Source of the DNA: Clostridium sp. CAG:1000
GTDB taxonomy: Bacteria; Bacillota_I; Bacilli_A; RF39; UBA660
Assembly (NCBI GenBank): GCA_000436975.1
Contig: HG000342.1
Location: 55,809-119,808 of the forward strand
Reading direction: 5' to 3'
DNA: 64,000 bases
In this document: piece after piece, positions 9,151-18,554 of the stretch
Numbering within the stretch: position 1 is the stretch's first letter
Layout of the letters: the number at the start of each line of letters is the position of its first letter
Notes under the pieces: model-generated
What the model was told of the DNA's origin: nothing
The model's input: the letters and a program-made list of their open reading frames with translations, nothing else
The model's database searches: none
Made by a program: the position numbers and the translations under genes

Positions 9151-11559
9151 CTACAACTCCTTATAAAACTTATCTATTATTTCTTTATTATATTTATCAA
9201 CATCAATATTAATTCTTTCCACTTGATTACTTTCGATATATTTTAATCCCTCACAAATTCCTTCATAGCTATTACCCATTATATAACCACCGCCAAATTT
9301 ATTAAAGAAATTCTTTATTGATTCTATATCTGTAGAAGCTACTGGTATATTAAGTGCAATGGCCTCTAAAATAACCATAGGTAATCCTTCATAAAAACTT
9401 GATACAACCATCACATCGCATTTTCTCAATATCGAAAATGGATTGCTCATTGATTTGATAATAATAATTCTATCTTTGCTTTTACACTTTTGTTGCAATA
9501 CTAACAAAGAATCATATTCAGGTCCAAAACCACCTATTATTATTAAATATGAATTTGTGTCTAGAGTATCAAAAGCTTGTATTAATCTCTTGTAACCTTT
9601 TTCCTTAGAAAATCTTCCAATTGAAATGATTTTTTTATTTTTAGAGTTCAATATTTTGTTTAGTTTACCGAGACTTATATTTGACTCAGTATTTTCATCA
9701 AATATAACTTCTTTTAAAGATTTTTCTACTATACTTTCTTTATTAATAATATTATTCAAACAAATAATATTTGCATTTTCTCCAGCTATTAGTCTAGTTG
9801 GTTCATATAATTTATCACTAACTATAAATACATTCTTGTATTCATTATAACAATTACTTAAGACAGCATAGTTTTGATTCTTTCTCACTTTTATTTCTTG
9901 CGTCATATCACTATGTACAAATATAGATGTTTTACAATTCATACTAGCAAACATTCTTATTATATTATCACCATATCCAGAATATTGAATTGCACTATCA
10001 AACTTACTATTTCCATAATTAATTTTTATTTTTCTTTCAAAATATTTCTTTAAAATCTTTTTACTCAATTTATAACTAATTAAATGCATTTTAAATAAAG
10101 CTAGACATAATGTTTCTTTAAAAGTACCGATTGAGTTATTATTAAAAGATATATATCCTATTCTACTATCTAATTCCTTTATTGCATTTTTATTAGTTCT
10201 TACACTGCTTGCAACATATGTAATATAGAAATTATATTTAGATAAATCAACATAATTTAATAAAGCAAATAACGATCCAGTAATACCATTTTTTGCTAAG
10301 TTACCACTATATATTAATACATTCTTCTTTTTATTATTTGGAACATTAGCTATATTTAAATTGCCTTTCTTATTATTTAATACTAGTTCAACAATCTTAG
10401 ATGAAGCATTTATATTTTCATAAGGACAAAATCTATTTAAGAACTTAGTAATATCAACGTCATCTTTAGAATTTATAGTATCAATCAAATCGTGAACATT
10501 TTTAACTTTCTTGAATGGTAACTCATTAAATCCAAAATATGTTCCTCTACCCTCAAAATATTCCTTTTCATCATAAGCAAATAATATGATTTTTTTATTT
10601 GAAACAGCAAAATCAAAGAACACACTTGAGTAATCAGTTATTAATACATCAGCAATATTTAAAAAATCATAAGTTTCATATTTTTTATCAAATGGTTTTA
10701 TGTGCTTATAACCACTAATATTAACTTTATCTTTTAAAAACGGATGAAAATTAACATACATAATTTGATTCTTAGTTAATTTTTTATCAATTTGTTTAAG
10801 CTGCTTATTAATAATATTTATTTGATCTTCACTAGTCTTATTTAGTTGCCCAAATGAACCTCTCCATGTTGGCATATAAGCAATTATTTGCTTATCATTA
10901 AGATTTAATTGATTTTTTAACTCACTTGCTCTTTCTTTATCAAAAAATATTTCATTTCTAGGATATCCTCCTAAAACAACCTTTGTATCTGCTGCTATAT
11001 TATTGATCATGTAATCATCTAACATAACATCTCTCATAAATTCACTTGGATATAATAAATAATCTGACATTAAGAAATTTCTTTGTACATTACCTATTAA
11101 ATGAAAATCATCTTTTATACTTTTACCAAGTGTTTTAAAAGGTGTGCCATGCCATGTATTAAAATATACTTGTCCTTCTTTCTTTACAAAATACCATAAA
11201 AATGATGTATCATTAAACAAGTATTTAGCAGAAGCAAGAATCTTAAAATATTTTTTTGATGTTATATTAACAAGCTCATAATTTGTAAAATTGTAATTAA
11301 TAAACTTTTTATCAAATTCTTTTTCATGTGCTTTATCTACAGCAACATATATTTTATAATTTTTATATTTATCTTTTTGTAACTCCTTTAAGATATAAAA
11401 AATATTACCATCGATATTCTTACCTTGCTGAGCACAAAGTAATATAGCATTATCATCAAGTTTTAATTTTTCATAACAACGATAATAATACATAATATTA
11501 TATTTTTTTTGCGAAATAAACCGTTTAAGTTTTCTATATGCTTTTTTTATTTTATTCAT
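9151..11559 (-). CDS. Bifunctional CDP-glycerol glycerophosphotransferase / family-4 glycosyltransferase fusion
   Basis: The N-terminal half is a TagB/TagF-type transferase that adds glycerol phosphate from CDP-glycerol to the teichoic-acid chain: the signature WHGTPFKTLGKSIKDD is at about 136-151, IIAYMPTWRGSF near 225, and the late donor-site motif ITDYSSVFFDFA near 305-316. The C-terminal half, from about 410, is a GT-B glycosyltransferase of the GT4 type: FVHSDM in the acceptor lobe, GRFSKEKGYKRLIQAF near 646, and the EX7E region SSFYEGLPMVILEAIA near 713. At 802 residues it is about the sum of the two families. No frameshift marks the junction. It likely polymerises and glycosylates the same polymer at the cytoplasmic face (inference). 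An extended -10 promoter precedes it; the propeller protein and tagD follow. Confidence 0.88.
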   Translation of the reverse strand: MNKIKKAYRKLKRFISQKKYNIMYYYRCYEKLKLDDNAILLCAQQGKNIDGNIFYILKELQKDKYKNYKIYVAVDKAHEKEFDKKFINYNFTNYELVNITSKKYFKILASAKYLFNDTSFLWYFVKKEGQVYFNTWHGTPFKTLGKSIKDDFHLIGNVQRNFLMSDYLLYPSEFMRDVMLDDYMINNIAADTKVVLGGYPRNEIFFDKERASELKNQLNLNDKQIIAYMPTWRGSFGQLNKTSEDQINIINKQLKQIDKKLTKNQIMYVNFHPFLKDKVNISGYKHIKPFDKKYETYDFLNIADVLITDYSSVFFDFAVSNKKIILFAYDEKEYFEGRGTYFGFNELPFKKVKNVHDLIDTINSKDDVDITKFLNRFCPYENINASSKIVELVLNNKKGNLNIANVPNNKKKNVLIYSGNLAKNGITGSLFALLNYVDLSKYNFYITYVASSVRTNKNAIKELDSRIGYISFNNNSIGTFKETLCLALFKMHLISYKLSKKILKKYFERKIKINYGNSKFDSAIQYSGYGDNIIRMFASMNCKTSIFVHSDMTQEIKVRKNQNYAVLSNCYNEYKNVFIVSDKLYEPTRLIAGENANIICLNNIINKESIVEKSLKEVIFDENTESNISLGKLNKILNSKNKKIISIGRFSKEKGYKRLIQAFDTLDTNSYLIIIGGFGPEYDSLLVLQQKCKSKDRIIIIKSMSNPFSILRKCDVMVVSSFYEGLPMVILEAIALNIPVASTDIESIKNFFNKFGGGYIMGNSYEGICEGLKYIESNQVERINIDVDKYNKEIIDKFYKEL

Positions 11560-11609
11560 TTTACTGCTCCTTATATTATGTCATATATAAAACATACAAC
11601 CTCATAATA

Positions 11610-11637
11610 ATTATACCACAAAATATTTTATAAACAA
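11610..11637 (-). promoter_or_regulatory. Promoter of the TagF-GT4 / tagD unit
   Basis: Minus strand TTGTTT (11632-11637), 16-base spacer, TATAAT (11610-11615), with an extended TGG before the -10. Confidence 0.65.
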
Positions 11638-11673
11638 CGATTATAAGTATTTTTATATATTAAAAAGATTATA

Positions 11674-12204
11674 CTATTTCAAACAGTCTACCACATATGA
11701 AATAATATAATCCTTATATTCTATTGTTTCATTATAATATTTATTATAATCATCTTTATAAAAAGAGTCGTATTTTAAGTCAAACATCTTAATATAGGAT
11801 TCTTTTAGAGTGAATATCCTAAAGAAATCACTATTTTTAACTATATTTTTCTCTTCTTCATTAAAGAAGTTTTTAACAATTAAAAAATCATAATCAGTTA
11901 TTCTTTCTATATCAACACCTATTATATACCTTGACACGGCAAGTACTGTTAAATCATCTTTATTTGATAAACTAAAATAAACTCCATCTAATAAAGGTTT
12001 ACCATTATTAGAATAATAAATATCATTAATATTTAAATTACTATTAAGAATTAAATATTCATAAATCATACAATAAGAAATAATTCTACTCTTTTTAATA
12101 TTAATCTTATCTTTGTGATAATCATTTAATAAATTAAAAACTTTATTTTTAAATTCATCTGTATAATCACTACTATTTTTAATAAAGATATTAGCTTTCA
12201 CCAT
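11674..12204 (-). CDS. 4'-phosphopantetheinyl transferase (Sfp-type fold)
   Basis: Transfers the phosphopantetheine arm of CoA to a Ser of an acyl carrier protein. The magnesium-binding motif IGVDIERI and the downstream FTLKESYIKM (the family's W/F-x-x-K-E-x-x-x-K) are both clear, and the earlier FSLSNKDD matches the family's FNxSHxxD with Asn for the usual His. At about 176 residues it is short for Sfp, whose N-terminal half is reduced here. The frame begins at 12210 or 12204, both inside the 3' end of the SGNH gene, so the two are coupled; the exact start is uncertain. As the last gene after dltA-dltC-MBOAT-SGNH it presumably activates the carrier protein of this operon. Confidence 0.85.
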   Translation of the reverse strand: MVKANIFIKNSSDYTDEFKNKVFNLLNDYHKDKINIKKSRIISYCMIYEYLILNSNLNINDIYYSNNGKPLLDGVYFSLSNKDDLTVLAVSRYIIGVDIERITDYDFLIVKNFFNEEEKNIVKNSDFFRIFTLKESYIKMFDLKYDSFYKDDYNKYYNETIEYKDYIISYVVDCLK

Positions 12205-13231
12205 TTTCATAGTCTTTTACTGCCTTTACATAATCTTTATAATCCTTATTCCACTCTTTAATAATTTTCTTGTTATGTTTCTTAAACGAATAATTATCAT
12301 TTAGATAATCCCCTAAATATTTACTTACCTTTTTAGCACCATATATATTTAAGTGGTCTCCACCATCAGCAGTATCTTTTTCAAAATCAATACCAAGATC
12401 TTTATATATTAAATTTAAATCATTATATTTAATATCATGTTTTTGAGCATATTCTTTAGCTGCATTGGTTCTATCTACTTTCCAAGAATCAGGAGATGGT
12501 AACCATACAAACTCCAATTTAATATTTTCATTCTTACATTTGTCAACAAACATATCAAGGTATTTTAATACCTTATCATTTAATGGGAATACTTCATTGC
12601 CTTCTTCAAGATATTCTCCCTCAAATGGCTTAGAATCTACTGAAATATCTAATCCTTTATACGGATTATGATAATCACTAAAAGCATATTGAAAGTCTTC
12701 CTTAGTTAATTCATTATATCTTGTATGATATGTTGTAAATGGAAAAAATAATGATATTTTTCTACCTATTCCAAAATCAAATGCAGGATCCATTATAGCA
12801 CTTATTTTATTTTTACTCATTTTAGCAGTATCAAATACTTTTCTATAATTAGACATAGAAGAATGATTATCAGAAAATATTCCATCAATATTAAACATAA
12901 TCACTTCAGGCTTTTGAGTCTTCAAAGCTTCATTTAACATATAATACGCAGTCCACATTCTTTGTCCTGATGACACATAATTATAACTTGTAATATTATG
13001 ATCATTCCATATTTCCATAGGAGAAATAGCCCTAAATGTATCACTATTCCCCATGAATACAACATCTAAGGAATTTTTCTCTTCTGCAAAATAACCTCTA
13101 GTTATATATCCATGCATATTATCTTCTGGATGTATCCACTTTGGTACAAATATTTTATTTAAAAGATCAATAGTAATGAAAATACAAATAACAAAAATAA
13201 TAAAATAAACTATTTCTTTAATAACTTTCAT
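12191..13231 (-). CDS. DltD-like SGNH-fold acyl-transfer protein
   Basis: A membrane-anchored extracellular SGNH protein that should move the acyl or D-alanyl group onto the polymer after export. One N-terminal membrane helix lies at about 5-27. Block I is VVFMGNSDTFRAISP, with the nucleophile Ser in GNS rather than GDS, and block V is TADGGDHLNIYGAKKVSKYL, giving the Asp-x-x-His pair. The layout follows DltD and the alginate AlgJ/AlgX group, though overall similarity to bacilli DltD is not obvious, so I leave the symbol blank. It starts 9 bases after the MBOAT stop and overlaps the phosphopantetheinyl transferase gene. Confidence 0.8.
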   Translation of the reverse strand: MKVIKEIVYFIIFVICIFITIDLLNKIFVPKWIHPEDNMHGYITRGYFAEEKNSLDVVFMGNSDTFRAISPMEIWNDHNITSYNYVSSGQRMWTAYYMLNEALKTQKPEVIMFNIDGIFSDNHSSMSNYRKVFDTAKMSKNKISAIMDPAFDFGIGRKISLFFPFTTYHTRYNELTKEDFQYAFSDYHNPYKGLDISVDSKPFEGEYLEEGNEVFPLNDKVLKYLDMFVDKCKNENIKLEFVWLPSPDSWKVDRTNAAKEYAQKHDIKYNDLNLIYKDLGIDFEKDTADGGDHLNIYGAKKVSKYLGDYLNDNYSFKKHNKKIIKEWNKDYKDYVKAVKDYENGES

Positions 13232-13240
13232 ATTTTCCTC

Positions 13241-14761
13241 CTAAAACTGTCCATATATAAAGTCACTAGCATTATATCCAGGGCCATATATTCCAAAAAT
13301 AATTATCATTACTATCAATATATAATAAACTATATAGTTTTTAATACCGCATCCAAGAACTATAGAATCTATAACATTTTTCCCTTTTTCTTCAAGATAT
13401 CCTATTACAAATAATACAATTAGATATATAAATATTATGGCAAAGTCTATATATGTTAACCCGAAATCTAATGCACTAAAACTATTTTCAATAAAAATGC
13501 TTTTAAGTACATTAAACGCATCTGTAATTGAATCCGCTTTAAATATAGTCATACCAATAATAACAAAAATCCATGTTCTTAATATTTTTAAAACATTTGT
13601 TCCTTTATTATCAGGTACTTTTCTAAATAAAGGTTCTATTAATAAACCAATCATCATAATTACATAATAATATAATCCATAAAATATATATTTTTCACTA
13701 GCGCCATGCCACAAACCATTTAAAAACCAAACAAAGAATAAAGGAATCGCAGATGCTAAAAACTTAGATAAAAATGCTCCAAAATGTGAATTATTAAACT
13801 TAGATAATTTCATGTTAGCTTTAGATAAACTCACTGGATAAAACACATAGTCTCTTAAGAATGCACCTAGTGTTATATGCCATCTTCTCCAAAATTCCTC
13901 TACCGTTTTTGAAAAGAAAGGCCTTTTAAAGTTTTCTGGCAAGTCTATACCAAACATTTTAGCGCCACCAATTGCCATATCTATAAAGCCAGAAAACTCT
14001 GCATATAACTCTATTGTATAAAATATAACTGTTAATAATGATATATATCCAGAAGTTACACCAAATGTATCATTAACAAATACACCTAGTCTATCTGCTA
14101 TAACCATTTTCTTAAATAAACCCCATAATATAATTAAAAGGCCAGTACATATATTTTTATATTCAAATTTATTTCCCTCATATAACTGTGAATCCATTTT
14201 ATCAAATCTATGAATAGGTCCCTCTTGTACACTTGGAAAGAAAATAATAAAAAGCATAACTCTAATAGGATTATTACTAGCTCTATATTTTCCTCTATAA
14301 ACATCAACTATATATGATATAGCCATAAGAGTATAATATGAGATTCCCAAAGGTAATATTATCTTCTCAAAAGGCTCTGATACATTTAAATTAAATAAAC
14401 TATTAACACTATGTACTAAAAAGTTAGAATATTTTAAATATACTAAAATCCCTATATTAATAAATATTACAATTAATAATACAATCTTTTTATAGAATTT
14501 ATTTTTCTTTTTAAGTTTTTTCTTTAATTCTTTATCATCACAATCTATCTTTTTATCATTAATTTTATTAATAATAACCCCACCAAGATAAATAGATAAA
14601 CCACTAATAATAATTGGTAATAAGAAACTTTTACTCATTATATAATAATAAATAAAACTAAATATTAATAATGATACCCATCTAAACTTTTTTGGTAATA
14701 CATAATAAAATAAAACGCATACAAAAAGAATTAGAAAGTATTTTAATAAATTTACTAACAT
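13241..14761 (-). CDS. dltB: MBOAT-family membrane O-acyltransferase (DltB role)
   Basis: Multi-pass channel-type acyltransferase that passes a carrier-bound acyl group across the membrane. About ten membrane helices are visible. The MBOAT hallmarks are EEFWRRWHITLGAFLRDYV and the catalytic His in FLNGLWHGASEKY. The helix PLGISYYTLMAISYIVDVYRG and the length of 506 are closer to AlgI/PatA-type MBOATs than to bacilli DltB (about 400), so dltB is assigned on operon context with dltA and dltC. It lies 2 bases after dltC and 9 bases before the SGNH gene. Confidence 0.85.
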   Translation of the reverse strand: MLVNLLKYFLILFVCVLFYYVLPKKFRWVSLLIFSFIYYYIMSKSFLLPIIISGLSIYLGGVIINKINDKKIDCDDKELKKKLKKKNKFYKKIVLLIVIFINIGILVYLKYSNFLVHSVNSLFNLNVSEPFEKIILPLGISYYTLMAISYIVDVYRGKYRASNNPIRVMLFIIFFPSVQEGPIHRFDKMDSQLYEGNKFEYKNICTGLLIILWGLFKKMVIADRLGVFVNDTFGVTSGYISLLTVIFYTIELYAEFSGFIDMAIGGAKMFGIDLPENFKRPFFSKTVEEFWRRWHITLGAFLRDYVFYPVSLSKANMKLSKFNNSHFGAFLSKFLASAIPLFFVWFLNGLWHGASEKYIFYGLYYYVIMMIGLLIEPLFRKVPDNKGTNVLKILRTWIFVIIGMTIFKADSITDAFNVLKSIFIENSFSALDFGLTYIDFAIIFIYLIVLFVIGYLEEKGKNVIDSIVLGCGIKNYIVYYILIVMIIIFGIYGPGYNASDFIYGQF

Positions 14762-14763
14762 AA

Positions 14764-14991
14764 TTATTCTTCCTCTAATTTACAAACTGTTTTATATAAA
14801 GCTTCGGCAGAATTAAAATTCTCTGGTATAACTTCATTAACAGAAAATTCAATATCAAATTCATCATTTAACTTAGAAATAATAGTAATTATATCAAAAG
14901 ATTCTAAAATACCATTATCTACAAGTGACTTTTCATTTTTATAGTCTACCCCAGGCTTTACACTTTCTAAAATTTCTATTACTTTATCCAT
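14764..14991 (-). CDS. dltC: D-alanyl carrier protein-like acyl carrier
   Basis: A 75-residue carrier protein. The Ser that should carry 4'-phosphopantetheine is in DNGILESFDIITII, in place of the DSL/DSM seen in common carrier proteins; the helix after it (SKLNDEFDIEFSVNEVIPENF) is typical of the family. It overlaps the 3' end of dltA by 8 bases and is followed by the MBOAT gene after 2 bases. It would accept D-alanine or a related acyl group from the ligase encoded upstream. Confidence 0.88.
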   Translation of the reverse strand: MDKVIEILESVKPGVDYKNEKSLVDNGILESFDIITIISKLNDEFDIEFSVNEVIPENFNSAEALYKTVCKLEEE

Positions 14992-16498
14992 TTTGTTCCT
15001 CCTTATACATTTCTTTTAATTTTACCCTATCAATTTTGCCATTCGCATTATATGGCATCTTAGATAACTTTATTATTTTGTTAGGTCTCATATAATTAAC
15101 TAATTTTTCATTAGAGAACTTTACAATATTTTCTATAGAAGCTTTACCCTCATAATACAAAACTATATTATCTGAATCATATATACATGCACATAATGTT
15201 ATACCATCCATAGCATTTATGTTAGTCTCTATCTCACCAAGTTCTATTCTATATCCCATATGTTTTATTTGAAAGTCTTTTCTAGATAAATATATAAGTT
15301 CTCCTGCATCATTGTATTTAACTATATCACCAGTTCTATATATTAACTCATTAAATGAATTATTTAATGGATTTTGCACAAATGTAGAATCAGTTTTCTC
15401 TTTATTGTTATAATATCCTAAACTTATTATAGAACCTTTAATACATAACTCGCCTTCTTTTCCATAAGGTACCTCTTTATTATTTTCATCTATTATTATT
15501 GCCTCACAATTATTACAGGGTTTACCAATTGGAAGGGTTTCATTATCTTCAAAATCCCTATCAACAATATAATATGTACATATATCTGTTAGTTCAGTAG
15601 GGCCATATAGATTAGCATACATAAGTTTTGGTAATGCCTTTCTCCAAATGTTAAGGGGCTTCATAGGCATTACTTCACCAGCAAATAATACTTTCTTTAA
15701 ATATTTTGGCTTAATAACATCAAAAGTCTTTAAATTAGCCACTATTGATAATGCTGAGGGAACCCAATATATTGTATTTATCTTTTTCTCATCCATATAT
15801 TTGATTAAATTTAATGGGAATGAAAAATAAGACTTAGGTATTATATCAAGAGATGCTCCCATCATAACAGTTGAGAAAACATCAGATACTGACATACTGA
15901 AATAAAATGGTGTTTGACTTCCAAAAACAGTTCTACTATTAATTTTAAATGTTTCAGTAAACCACTTACAATAAGATATAACTGACTTGTATGAAATAAC
16001 ACTACCCTTTGGTACACCAGTAGAACCAGATGTGAAAAGAACATACATAGGATTTATATCAATTAATCTTTCTTGAGCTTCAATAATTTTATCATAATTT
16101 ATTTTGTTTTTTAAACACTCTTCAAGCACTAGTGTTTTAATACCATATCCTAGTTCATTTAATTTATCATTGTTTTTTTCATCAGTAATTATTAAAGATG
16201 GATTTAATGTCTTAATAATATTATCAATTCTATTTTTAGGCATATTAACATCTATAACAGTATAAAAGTTAGCACTGTAGGTAACTCCAAACATAGATAC
16301 TAAGGCATTAATAGTCTTATCAATAAAAATAATGATTGGTTTATTATAAAAATTTAAATCTAATATAGAAGTTGCAACACTCTTTGATTCTATTACAAAG
16401 TCATTATAACTAATACCTTTATCACGCTCTGAAAAAATTATCTTATCCCCATATTTCTTATTATTCTTTTCTAAATAATCTACTATACTCTTTTTCAT
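14984..16498 (-). CDS. dltA: D-alanine--carrier protein ligase-like adenylating enzyme
   Basis: ANL-superfamily enzyme that activates an amino or acyl acid as the adenylate and loads it on the carrier protein. The phosphate loop LFTSGSTGVPKGSVISY is near 152-168, the A5 block is NLYGPTELTDICTYY, A7 is YRTGDIVKY, the hinge is GYRIELGEIE near 412, and the catalytic Lys of A10 is in YNANGKIDRVKLKEM at the C-terminus. The length of 504 fits DltA. D-alanine specificity is likely from the company of dltC, MBOAT, SGNH and transferase genes but cannot be proven from motifs. It is the first gene of the unit; the ribosome binding site is weak (AAGTGGT). Confidence 0.88.
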   Translation of the reverse strand: MKKSIVDYLEKNNKKYGDKIIFSERDKGISYNDFVIESKSVATSILDLNFYNKPIIIFIDKTINALVSMFGVTYSANFYTVIDVNMPKNRIDNIIKTLNPSLIITDEKNNDKLNELGYGIKTLVLEECLKNKINYDKIIEAQERLIDINPMYVLFTSGSTGVPKGSVISYKSVISYCKWFTETFKINSRTVFGSQTPFYFSMSVSDVFSTVMMGASLDIIPKSYFSFPLNLIKYMDEKKINTIYWVPSALSIVANLKTFDVIKPKYLKKVLFAGEVMPMKPLNIWRKALPKLMYANLYGPTELTDICTYYIVDRDFEDNETLPIGKPCNNCEAIIIDENNKEVPYGKEGELCIKGSIISLGYYNNKEKTDSTFVQNPLNNSFNELIYRTGDIVKYNDAGELIYLSRKDFQIKHMGYRIELGEIETNINAMDGITLCACIYDSDNIVLYYEGKASIENIVKFSNEKLVNYMRPNKIIKLSKMPYNANGKIDRVKLKEMYKEEQNG

Positions 16499-16533
16499 AT
16501 CATACCACTTTCATTAAATATATATACTCTTAT

Positions 16534-16562
16534 ATAATATCTTACATTGAATATTTTTTCAA
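16534..16562 (-). promoter_or_regulatory. Promoter of the dlt-type operon
   Basis: Minus strand TTGAAA (16557-16562), 17-base spacer, TATTAT (16534-16539), about 36 bases before dltA. Confidence 0.72.
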
Positions 16563-16582
16563 CTCTAATTTCATTTAAATAT

Positions 16583-16607
16583 AAAAAAAAAGAAGCACTA
16601 GCTTCTT
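16583..16607 (-). terminator. Intrinsic terminator of the Tad unit
   Basis: Stem AAGAAGC/GCTTCTT (7 bp, loop TAGT) and eight T on the minus strand; the stem overlaps the stop codon of the last gene (16606-16608). Confidence 0.88.
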
Positions 16608-16947
16608 ATTCAGTTATTATTTGACTTGGAGTCTTACAATTCAATTTATCAAACGGATTGTTTATACATTTCATACATTTTGTATAACTACTATCTCCTA
16701 TTAAAGTCATCAATAAAGTTACAATTGTAATAACTAAGAAAACTAATACTGCTGCAATAGCTTTTTTAATTAAACCATTTTGAGCAGCTTTAATTTTATC
16801 ATCGCTTTTTTCAGTAACTGCTTTTGCTAAATCCATCATACCAACAACAATTAATATAATTGGTACAACTACTTTAATTCCCCAAACAACAATTCCTACT
16901 ATTCTTAATACTGGTCCTAAACCACTGCAAATATCTTCTGCACCCAT
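16606..16947 (-). CDS. Small multi-helix membrane protein, VirB2/TrbC-like, at the end of the Tad unit
   Basis: A 113-residue protein with two strong hydrophobic segments (VLRIVGIVVWGIKVVVPIIL and AIAAVLVFLVITIVTLLMTL) joined by a charged loop (AKAVTEKSDDKIKAAQNG), and a Cys-containing tail (KCMKCINNPFDKLNC). The two-helix hairpin layout resembles VirB2/TrbC pilins, but I cannot assign it firmly. The frame extends to a GTG at 16956; AAGGAG is 8 bases before the ATG at 16947, which is preferred. It is the last gene before the terminator and follows the TadZ-like gene by 65 bases. It may be an inner-membrane partner or subunit of the apparatus (inference). Confidence 0.7.
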   Translation of the reverse strand: MGAEDICSGLGPVLRIVGIVVWGIKVVVPIILIVVGMMDLAKAVTEKSDDKIKAAQNGLIKKAIAAVLVFLVITIVTLLMTLIGDSSYTKCMKCINNPFDKLNCKTPSQIITE

Positions 16948-17012
16948 TTCAACCACTCCTTCACTAATAAAATTGTATATGATTTTTATTATTTTGTCAA
17001 TAGAATACTAAA

Positions 17013-17969
17013 TTATAACCCTAACTTATTAATGAATTTTCTCAATTCAGGATTATCAAGCTTTCTATCGTCAATTGGAGGAAGTACATAGAATAATCTA
17101 AGTTTAGTTTCATATTCAAATGTAGCTACATCCTCACGATTTAAACAACATTTATTTAATACTACATTCTCATTTTTTAATGTATCAAATATATCTCTCT
17201 TTTTATGAACTAATTTATTTATCATTAATGTTGATGGCTCAACTAAATAATATACACTTGAACAAATAGATAAATCATCATAATCATTCAAATCTATAAG
17301 AAGAACATCATACATTTGTTTCTTCATAAATTCCTTAGGAAGCTCACTAGTAGTAGTACTAATCATATCTTTATCATTAAAGTATAAAAAATCTACCTTA
17401 TTAACTTCTAAAGCAGCACACTTTCTAGTCTCAGATAATGCCTTTTTAAGCATATATATAAGAGAAGTTGATCCAGCATGAGAAGTAACATTTTTAAATC
17501 CTATTACTCTCAATTTACCGCTAGTAAACCCTAAAGCAGGATCTGCATCTACTCTATTATTATTTGCTGTATTTTCAATATCCATTGAATCTATATTATG
17601 AATATTAACAACATCTTTATAAGTATGAGGATGAACTAATAAATAATTAATTCCCTCAGTATTTCTAGTAAAATTATAAATACCAAGACTAATTAATTTT
17701 GATAGATAAGTCTTAGAATTACATTCAGGACTATCATCTAATAATAAAATAACATTCTCCATATTGATATTCATTGCTAATTTTTGTAGGTTATCAGTAT
17801 TTTGATAATCCCTTATAGCAGTAATATCTAGTATCATTTTATCATAATAATAATTACTGAAAGTGTCTATTATCTCATCAACATTAAAAACACCCTCTAT
17901 AGATTTCATTACATCTAAATTAAGCCCCATTAATAATTCTTTATATTTATTATAAACCATTACATTCAT
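17013..17969 (-). CDS. TadZ/CpaE-like protein with degenerate ATPase motif
   Basis: Tad systems carry a MinD-superfamily localisation protein (TadZ/CpaE) with an N-terminal receiver-like domain. Here residues 1-115 have a receiver-like pattern (YYDKMILDITAI, MENVILLLDDSPE) and residues from about 150 a MinD-like core. The Walker A position reads VTSHAGSTSLIYML near 160-173, with the GST end preserved but the usual Lys residues absent; DVLLIDLNDYDD stands for Walker B. The product is therefore probably a non-hydrolysing member. The start is the ATG at 17969 or possibly the next ATG at 17960. It lies 23 bases after the TadE-like gene. Confidence 0.72.
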   Translation of the reverse strand: MNVMVYNKYKELLMGLNLDVMKSIEGVFNVDEIIDTFSNYYYDKMILDITAIRDYQNTDNLQKLAMNINMENVILLLDDSPECNSKTYLSKLISLGIYNFTRNTEGINYLLVHPHTYKDVVNIHNIDSMDIENTANNNRVDADPALGFTSGKLRVIGFKNVTSHAGSTSLIYMLKKALSETRKCAALEVNKVDFLYFNDKDMISTTTSELPKEFMKKQMYDVLLIDLNDYDDLSICSSVYYLVEPSTLMINKLVHKKRDIFDTLKNENVVLNKCCLNREDVATFEYETKLRLFYVLPPIDDRKLDNPELRKFINKLGL

Positions 17970-17992
17970 ATCATCATCTCCCTGATTTTTAA

Positions 17993-18532
17993 TTATTTAT
18001 TAGTACAAAGTCCATTATATGCATTATCTATTTCATAATATAATGTTTTTGTTTCACCCTTAATTGGTACAGTTATACCAAAATTAATAACTGGAAATTT
18101 CATCATTACATATGTCACTACTTTATATCTATAAGTACCATCACTATTGCAGAAACGATACACGCAGTATCCTCCTGGTTGATATGCACTAGCCATTTTA
18201 GTTTCAGCACCTGCGCCACTTATGGTATTGTCATTATTACAAACAACTCCACTAGCTTTACTATCTCCATAATCATATCCCATAGACTTAACTAAGGCAT
18301 ATGCCTGTGCCTGAACACTAGAATCATTCATAAGTTGTTCTTGCGTCATATTATTTATATTAGAACCATTATAGAAAGTATACCCTTCATTTTGTTCTAT
18401 TAAATCAATAATACCATTCTTAGCTCTAAATGCTTTAGTATAGTTAATTGAATATGCCATAAAAGCAGAAAAGAGCACTATAAATAGTGCCACTATACCA
18501 ATTAACCAAGTTCCACCTATTGATTCCTTCAT
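17993..18532 (-). CDS. TadE-like pseudopilin with MKES N-terminus
   Basis: A 179-residue protein with an N-terminal hydrophobic helix starting almost at residue 7 (IGGTWLIGIVALFIVLFSAF), then a soluble domain with four Cys (VVCNN, GGYCVYRFC, NGLCTNK). The lack of a basic n-region and the position of the helix fit a pseudopilin rather than a Sec-cleaved protein. It shares the MKE[SA]-x-G start with the Flp-like protein next to it and with the two cassette pseudopilins at 23509 and 28966. It likely forms a minor subunit or initiation complex of the pilus. Confidence 0.7.
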   Translation of the reverse strand: MKESIGGTWLIGIVALFIVLFSAFMAYSINYTKAFRAKNGIIDLIEQNEGYTFYNGSNINNMTQEQLMNDSSVQAQAYALVKSMGYDYGDSKASGVVCNNDNTISGAGAETKMASAYQPGGYCVYRFCNSDGTYRYKVVTYVMMKFPVINFGITVPIKGETKTLYYEIDNAYNGLCTNK

Positions 18533-18554
18533 ATGCTCTTTCCTTTATAAAATA

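Noticed and set aside
11640..11676. Terminator after the phosphopantetheinyl transferase gene
   Set aside because: The best hairpin is AT-only, interrupted and has no T run, so I did not annotate it.
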